The position numbers and the translations under genes were made by a program. From positions 7,316,001 to 7,380,000 of the forward strand of contig NZ_CP108938.1 in NCBI RefSeq assembly GCF_036347135.1: DNA of 64,000 nucleotides, given 5' to 3'. Origin of the DNA: Streptomyces sp. NBC_00775. Its GTDB lineage: Bacteria; Actinomycetota; Actinomycetes; Streptomycetales; Streptomycetaceae. Positions 48,311 to 55,100 of this stretch are shown piece after piece; position 1 is the first letter of the stretch, and every line of letters begins with the position of its first letter. The notes below the pieces were generated by a model. It was not told the DNA's origin, searched no databases, and saw only the letters and a program-made list of their open reading frames with translations.

Positions 48311-50650
48311 ATGGCTGAGCAACCGATCAACCCGACGGGTGCACACGGGTCGGCGGGCGTCCCTCCGCCCGCATCGGATCTGACATCGTCAGGCCCCAAG
48401 AAGTCCAGCGTCGGAATCCACAGCATCACCGAATCAGCGCGGTATTCCCTGGCCGAAATGGGGCCGAAGCGGAGTCTTCAAACGCTGTTGACGATGAACC
48501 ATGTCGACGGTTTCGACTGTCCGAGCTGCGCATGGGGCGACCCCGATCCCGACCACCGGAAGATCGCGGAGTTCTGCGAGAACGGCGCGAAGGCCGTCGC
48601 CTGGGAAGCCACGCGCAAACGGGTCGACGCGGCATTCTTCGCCGAGCACTCCGTCGCTGCCCTGCGGGAGCGGGACGGTCACTGGCTGGAGTCGCAGGGC
48701 CGACTGGCCCAGCCGATGCATCTCGCCCCCGGCGCGACCCACTATGCGCCCATCCCGTGGGAGGGCGCGCTCGCGCTCACCGCCGATCGCCTGCGCAGCC
48801 TCGCCGATCCGAGCCGTGCCGTCTTTTACACCAGCGGCCGGACGAGCAACGAGGCCGCCTTTCTCTACCAGTTGCTGGCGCGCAGGCTCGGCACGAACAA
48901 TCTGCCGGACTGCTCGAACATGTGCCACGAGTCGAGCGGCGCGGCCCTGAGCGAGACCATCGGCGTCGGAAAGGGCCTGATCACGTTCTCCGACATCACC
49001 GATCACGCAGACTTGATCATCGTCGTGGGCCAGAACCCCGGCACCTGCCACCCCCGTATGCTCACCGCGCTCGAACAGGCCAAGCGGCGCGGCGCCCGCA
49101 TCATCGCCGCCAACCCGCTCCCCGAGGCCGGTTTCGGCCGCTTCCACAACCCGCAGACCGCGCGCGGCCTGGTCGGCCATGGTACGAAGCTCGCCGACCG
49201 CTACCTCCCGGTGCGCATCAACGGCGATCTGGCCCTGTTCTCAGGTTTGAACCGTGCCCTGACCGATCGGGAGGACTCCCAGCCGGGCTCCGCCCTCGAC
49301 CACGACTTCATCGACCGGTACTGCGACGGCTACGAGGCAGCGGCAGCGGCATGGCGTGCCTTGGACTGGTCGCGGATCGAGACGATGGCCGGACTGTCCC
49401 GCCGCCTGATCGAGGACTGCGCGGCCGACGTGCTCGCCGCCGACAGCGTCATCGTCTGCTGGGCGATGGGGCTGACCCAGCACCGCAACGCGGTGGCCAC
49501 CATCCGCGAGATCGTCAACTTCCTTCTGCTGCGCGGCAACATCGGACGCCCCGGTGCCGGGCCCGCCCCGATCCGCGGACACAGCAACGTCCAGGGCGAT
49601 CGCACCATGGGCATCTGGGAGAAGATGCCGGACACGTTCCTGGACAAGCTCCGCGACGAGTTCGGGTTCGAGCCGCCCAGCGCCCACGGCTTGGACACCG
49701 TCGACTCGATCAAGGCCATGCGCGACGGCAAGGTCGACGTGTTCATCGGCCTTGGCGGCAACTTCGCATCGGCCACGCCCGACACGGAGGTCACCGAGGC
49801 CGCACTGGCCAACTGCGTCCTCACCGTCCATGTCGCGACCAAACTGAACCGGTCGCATCTGTGCCACGGCACCGAGGCACTTCTCCTGCCCTGCCTCGGC
49901 CGCACCGAGCGCGACCAGCAGGCATCCGGCGAGCAGTTCGTCACGGTCGAAGACACGATGGCCATGGTGCACGCCTCGCACGGACGGCTCCTTCCCGGAT
50001 CACCGCATCTGCGCAGCGAGGTCGCGATCATCGCCGACCTCGGTCACGCGCTCTTCGGCGACGACCTCGGCTGGCGCATCATGCGCGACGACTACGCCGT
50101 GATCCGCCGCCACATCGAGCATGTGGTCCCCGGATTCCACGCCTTCGAGCAACGCGTCCGGCAGCCCGGCGGCTTCATGCTCCCCCGGGCACCGCGCGAC
50201 TCCCGCACCTTCCCCACGCCGACCGGCAAGGCGCGCTTCACCGTCAACCCACCGACCGCGCCCGAAGTCCCGCCGGGGCACTTGCTGCTGACGACGGTAC
50301 GGTCGCACGACCAGTTCAACACCACCGTCTACGGCCTCGACGACCGTTACCGCGGCATCAAGGGCGGACGGCGGGTCGTCTTCGTCAACCGGGACGACCT
50401 CCGTGACCTCCACCTGCACGACGGCGACCTGGTCGATCTGGTCAGCGTCTACCCTGACGGTGAACGCCGGGCCCCCGGCTTCCGCGCCGTCCGCTATCCG
50501 ACGCCGCGCGGCTGCGCCGCCGCCTACTACCCGGAGACGAACGTGCTGGTCGCACTGGACTCCACGGCCGAGACCAGCAACACTCCCACGACCAAATCCA
50601 TCGTGATCCGCCTAGAACCCTCCAACGGGACAGCTGACCTTTCGGTTTGA
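48311..50650 (+). CDS. FdhF/YdeP-family molybdopterin oxidoreductase (formate dehydrogenase alpha-like)
   Basis: A 779-residue Mo/W-bis-MGD enzyme of the FdhF/YdeP group. A partial iron-sulfur site (GFDCPSCAWGDP) lies near residue 70. The MGD region contains TSGRTSNEAAFLYQLLARRLG with NMCHESSG, whose Cys may be the metal ligand, and the later RGNIGRPGAGPAPIRGHSNVQGDRTMG and FIGLGGNFASATPD. The C-terminal dinucleotide-binding domain starts at TTVRSHDQFNTTVYG. It would oxidise formate or a related small molecule. Next to a formaldehyde dehydrogenase, a two-step formaldehyde-to-CO2 detoxification is plausible. No FdhD-type chaperone or NAD subunit is adjacent. Confidence 0.88.
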   Translation: MAEQPINPTGAHGSAGVPPPASDLTSSGPKKSSVGIHSITESARYSLAEMGPKRSLQTLLTMNHVDGFDCPSCAWGDPDPDHRKIAEFCENGAKAVAWEATRKRVDAAFFAEHSVAALRERDGHWLESQGRLAQPMHLAPGATHYAPIPWEGALALTADRLRSLADPSRAVFYTSGRTSNEAAFLYQLLARRLGTNNLPDCSNMCHESSGAALSETIGVGKGLITFSDITDHADLIIVVGQNPGTCHPRMLTALEQAKRRGARIIAANPLPEAGFGRFHNPQTARGLVGHGTKLADRYLPVRINGDLALFSGLNRALTDREDSQPGSALDHDFIDRYCDGYEAAAAAWRALDWSRIETMAGLSRRLIEDCAADVLAADSVIVCWAMGLTQHRNAVATIREIVNFLLLRGNIGRPGAGPAPIRGHSNVQGDRTMGIWEKMPDTFLDKLRDEFGFEPPSAHGLDTVDSIKAMRDGKVDVFIGLGGNFASATPDTEVTEAALANCVLTVHVATKLNRSHLCHGTEALLLPCLGRTERDQQASGEQFVTVEDTMAMVHASHGRLLPGSPHLRSEVAIIADLGHALFGDDLGWRIMRDDYAVIRRHIEHVVPGFHAFEQRVRQPGGFMLPRAPRDSRTFPTPTGKARFTVNPPTAPEVPPGHLLLTTVRSHDQFNTTVYGLDDRYRGIKGGRRVVFVNRDDLRDLHLHDGDLVDLVSVYPDGERRAPGFRAVRYPTPRGCAAAYYPETNVLVALDSTAETSNTPTTKSIVIRLEPSNGTADLSV

Positions 50651-50736
50651 CGGACAGGTCGCATGCCCGCGGCACACTCGAAAGAACGCCCGCCGGATGT
50701 CGCGCTTCGAGGCCCTCCGGTACCGGAGGGCCAGTG

Positions 50737-50886
50737 CATGGCCAGCATCGCGTGGCTGGGGCGATCGACCTGTTGGTGTGTGCGACCGCGGTCCATCACG
50801 GGCACACCGTTCTCCACGTGGGCAACGACTTCGCGACGGTGGCCGGAGTACTCAAGGAAGTTCAGCAGCGAGACGTACGAGCCTGA
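50737..50886 (+). pseudogene. Truncated vapC (right copy of the direct repeat)
   Basis: Retains only the last 50 or so codons of vapC (HRVAGAIDLLVCATAVHHGH ... QQRDVRA stop). The fourth catalytic Asp is changed to Gly (HVGNDF), and there is no antitoxin or N-terminal PIN half. The repeat extends to 50889. The frame stays open to 50647, but this upstream part has no ribosome site or similarity. Confidence 0.9.
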
Positions 50887-50889
50887 TCG

Positions 50890-51151
50890 CCTGAGGCGGC
50901 CGACCCACGTTGTCGGCCTGCCGGCCTCTCGTGGATCGATGCCCAAGTCGCCGTCCCAGGGCCGCGTGTCGTGCGCCAGGGGTGGCCTCCGCGAGCCGGG
51001 TTGGTGGTGTGGTGCTGAACTGGAGGCCGTTCAGGGCACGCGCATCCACTGCGGGATGGCACGTTGATCGGCTGCCTCCGAAATGACCTTCCTCCATTCC
51101 GTGGGCGCCATGTCGATTACGTCCCCGGTTGGCTGGGCAGCAGTCGGCGCT
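50890..51151. other. Gap with no gene
   Basis: 262 bp between the truncated vapC and the CHAT gene stop. I see no coding region, RNA or strong terminator. Confidence 0.5.
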
Positions 51152-52162
51152 TCAGAAGGCGCGGCTTGTGGCAAGGCCGTGCAGTACTGGCGGTGGGCAG
51201 TCCGGGTGAGGGCCGGTCAGGGCGGCTTCGGAGTCCTTGCAGCTCTCGGCGATGGACCGCTGGCCGGTAAGGGAGCGGTAGAGCTGCCGTGTGAAGACCT
51301 GTGCTTGGGCGTCACTGATCGCGTAGGGCCAGCTGATCACTGCCGCGATCGTCCGGGCCAGCTGATCGGCGAGTGCGACCGAGTCGCAGACGTTCAGGAT
51401 GACGAGGCGGGGTGGGGAACGAACGCGGGCGATCTGTGCGCACAGGTCTCTGTAGGCGATGGACAGATCGCTGCCTTCCTGGGTGAGGTGGACGCCGCCG
51501 AACGCACTGTGTGCCGCGATGTGCAGAACAGCGGGCGAGTACTGGTCCAATGCCGGGCAGATCTCAGCGAGTTGGACGGACGCCATCTCGATGAGCTGGA
51601 CGAAGCTGCCGACGAGAGCCTGCCGGACGCATGCCGCTTCGGAACCGAAGTCGTTACGTCCTGGACGAGGATCTCCGGAGAGGAAGAGGACACGGCGGGA
51701 GATGCCCGTGGGGGCGATGGTGCCCTGGTCGACAGTCGCGTGCGCCGAGATGGTGCCCGAGAAGGTCATGTGCTGTGACATGGACGCGGAGATCGAGCCC
51801 AAGGCGTGCTGACGCGCGGATGTGCTCGGGCCCGAGGGCTTGGGGCTGTCGTGTTCCGAGGCGATGGACAAGCCCGGACTTGCCCTACCCGGCTGAGGTG
51901 GTTCGTGCGGCTTGTCTGCCCTTTCGCGCATACGGTGTCGGAGTTCTTCCTCGGCTATTCCAAGGGCACGGACGATTGCGTGCCAGCCGACTCCCTCGTG
52001 CCGATGGCGAAGGGCCGCTCTGAGCGCGGTGTCGAGCGCGTCCTGTAGGGACCGGTATCCGGGGGCCGAGCCGACGGACCGGCCGAGGTTACGGAGATGG
52101 GTGATCTCTTCGGCGGTCAGCTCAGGAGGCTGCCCGGTGTGGGCCGGCCGGTCATCCGGCAT
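51152..52162 (-). CDS. CHAT-domain (caspase-like) protease
   Basis: A 336-residue protein. The C-terminal part (about 155-336) reads as a CHAT domain of the caspase/separase clan. The predicted catalytic His218 is in VLHIAAHSAFGG and Cys259 in LVILNVCDSVALADQL, each after a hydrophobic strand, with VLFLSGDP as the first strand. The N-terminal 85 residues are helical, with a helix-turn-helix-like segment (GVGWHAIVRALGIAEEELRHRM) that may be an adaptor. A Ser/Pro-rich linker (85-150) follows. The ATG overlaps the end of the STAND gene by 11 bp, so it is translationally coupled as the third gene of the operon. It is likely a protease effector or signal transducer activated by its STAND/TPR partner. 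Confidence 0.85.
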   Translation of the reverse strand: MPDDRPAHTGQPPELTAEEITHLRNLGRSVGSAPGYRSLQDALDTALRAALRHRHEGVGWHAIVRALGIAEEELRHRMRERADKPHEPPQPGRASPGLSIASEHDSPKPSGPSTSARQHALGSISASMSQHMTFSGTISAHATVDQGTIAPTGISRRVLFLSGDPRPGRNDFGSEAACVRQALVGSFVQLIEMASVQLAEICPALDQYSPAVLHIAAHSAFGGVHLTQEGSDLSIAYRDLCAQIARVRSPPRLVILNVCDSVALADQLARTIAAVISWPYAISDAQAQVFTRQLYRSLTGQRSIAESCKDSEAALTGPHPDCPPPVLHGLATSRAF

Positions 52163-55100
52163 CGGAGGCCGCTTCGTCTGCCGTGGCCTCCGCCGGATCC
52201 GCGGTGAGGATGCCGGCGAGGTGATCCAGCGCGGCAGCGTGCTCCGAGCGGCGGCGGGCCAGGGCGCGCAGGCGCGCCGCACCGGCTCCGCGCTGCACCT
52301 CGGAGCCCTGATCGGCGGCCTGGCCCATGAATTCCGCGGGACTCGGGGAGGCGTGCGCTTCCTCGGTCGTCACCGGGAAGAACAACTCGTGCACCGCGAT
52401 CACATAGGGCGTGACGAAAGGTATGCGGGTGAGCATCGGGACCGCCAGGAGGAGCCAGTGGAGCCCCTCCAACTGCCCCTGCTCGATGAAGTCCATGGCC
52501 GTATCCACGGCCGTCGACGGATCGGTCACGGCATCGTAGATGTCTGGGATATCCAGCTGCTCGGTGAGGCCGAGGATGCCCAGATGCTGACGTGACGCCG
52601 GGTCGTCCGAGAAGGAACCGAGCAGTTCCCTGACAAGGGGGTCATTGGTCAGAGCGGGGTGCTGGCCGAGGAACTCCAGGTCCGCCGGCCAGGTGGGAGT
52701 GGCGAGCCACCGCCTCACCAGGTCTGAGGCGGTGTGGAATGCGCGGTTCTCGTCCAGTACGCGGTCAAGGCCGCGTTCTGCGGCGGCCGTTGTCAGGTCT
52801 GCGAGGTCGGTGAGCGCGGTGGCCTCCGGGTACACCACACGGGCGATCTCTAGGGCGGCCTGCTCCTGCGGTGTGGTCACGAGCGCGTACGTCCGCTTGA
52901 GGAAGTCCTCCTGCTCGGTCCAACTCCCGGCTGAAAGCCACTGGTTGAATCGCTCGACGGACTCATCCGGGAGCTCGCCCTTTGCCCAGGTCGGCAAGTC
53001 CTTGCGCGCCTGCTCCAGAGCCGGCCGGTACAGCGAGTCCTGCCGCAGGGTGTTGACGAGATCCCGGACTGCACGGCGGGCGCGTCCGGCCCAGGTGGGG
53101 TCGGTGGTCTCGTCGGCGCGTCGCGCGGCGGAGAGCAGGTCCGCAATGGCACCGGCATGGTCATCCTGCGTACGACGCCAGTTGCTGGCGCGGGAGACGA
53201 GTAACTCGGCTTGGGGGCCGGACGGGAACTCGGAGATCACCTGGTCGGAGGTGTGGAGAGCTGCTCGATGGTCGCCGGTCTGGCTTTGCTGGTTGGAGAG
53301 GTTGTTGAGGGACATGGCGAGGTTGGGGAGGTAGGCGGGGCCGTTGGGTCCGGTGGTGAGGGCGCGGCGGATGCTGACGGCTTCGGTGATGGAGGTGAGT
53401 GCGGCCTGGTGGTCGCCGGTGTTGCTCTGCTGGTTGGAGAGGTTGTTGAGGGACATGGCGAGGTGGGGGAGGAAGGCGGGGCCGTTGGGTCCGGTGGTGA
53501 GGGCGCGGCGGATGCTGACGGCTTCGGTGATGGAGGTGAGTGCGGCCTGCTGGTCGCCGGTGTTGCTCTGCTGGTTGGAGAGGTTGTTGAGGGACATGGC
53601 GAGGTCGGGGAGGTAGGCGGGGCCGTTGGGTCCGGTGGTGAGGGTGCGGTAGTTGTCGACGGCTTCGGTGATGGAGGTGAGTGCGGCCTGCTGGTCGCCG
53701 GTGTCGCTCTGCCGGTTGGAGAGGTTGTTGAGGGACATGGCGAGGTCGGGGAGGAAGGCGGGGCCGTTGGGTCCGGTGGTGAGGGCGCGGCGGATGCTGA
53801 CGGCTTCGGTGATGGAGGTGAGTGCGGCCTGCTGGTCGCCGGTGTCGCTCTGCCGGTTGGAGAGGTTGTTGAGGGACATGGCGAGGTCGGGGAGGTAGGC
53901 GGGGCCGTTGGGTCCGGTGGTGAGGGTGCGGTAGTTGTCGACGGCTTCGGTGATGGAGGTGAGTGCGGCCTGCTGGTCGCCGGTCTCGCCCTGCCGGACG
54001 GAGAGGTTGTTGAGGGATCCGGCGAGGTCGGGGAGGAAGGCGGGGCCGTTGGGTCCGGTGGTGAGGGCGCGGTAGTTGTCGACGGCTTCGGTGATGGAGG
54101 TGAGTGCGGCCTGCTGGTCGCCGGTCTCGCCCTGCCGGACGGAGAGGTTGTTGAGGGATCCGGCGAGGTGGGGGAGGAAGGCGGGGCCGTTGGGTCCGGT
54201 GGTGAGGGTGCGGTAGTTGTCGACGGCTTCGGTGATGGAGGTGAGTGCGGCCTGGTGGTCGCCGGTGTTGCTCTGCTGGTTGGAGAGGTTGTTGAGGGAC
54301 ATGGCGAGGTTGGGGAGGAAGGCGGGGCCGTTGGGTCCGGTGGTGAGGGCGCGGCGGATGCTGACGGCTTCGGTGATGGAGGTGAGTGCGGCCTGCTGGT
54401 CGCCGGTGTTGCTCTGCTGGTTGGAGAGGTTGTTGAGGGACATGGCGAGGTCGGGGAGGAAGGCGGGGCCGTTGGGTCCGGTGGTGAGGGCGCGGCGGAT
54501 GCTGACGGCTTCGGTGATGGAGGTGAGTGCGGCCTGCTGGTCGCCGGTGTTGCTCTGCTGGTTGGAGAGGTTGTTGAGGGACATGGCGAGGTCGGGGAGG
54601 TAGGCGGGGCCGTTGGGTCCGGTGGTGAGGGTGCGGTAGTTGTCGACGGCTTCGGTGATGGAGGTGAGTGCGGCCTGCTGGTCGCCGGTCTCGCTCTGCC
54701 GGTTGGAGAGGTTGTTGAGGGATCCGGCGAGGTCGGGGAGGTAGGCGGGGCCGTTGGGTCCGGTGGTGAGGGCGCGGCGGATGCTGACGGCTTCGGTGAT
54801 GGAGGTGAGTGCGGCCTGCTGGTCGCCGGTTTCGCTCTGCTGGTTGGAGAGGTTGTTGAGGGATGTGGCGAGGTGGGGGAGGTAGGCGGGGCCGTTGGGT
54901 CCGGTGGTGAGGGTGCGGTAGTGGTCGACGGCTTCGGTGATGGAGGTGAGTGCGGCCTGCTGGTCGCCGGTGTTGCTCTGCTGGTTGGAGAGGTTGTTGA
55001 GGGATGTGGCGAGGTGGGGGAGGTAGGCGGGGCCGTTGGGTCCGGTGGTGAGGGCGCGGCGGATGCTGACGGCTTCGGTGATGGAGGTGAGTGCGGCCTG

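Noticed and set aside
50647..50886. A 79-codon gene encoding a small PIN-like protein
   Set aside because: Its first 30 residues have no ribosome site or similarity. It lacks the N-terminal PIN half and a catalytic Asp, so it is a truncated vapC.
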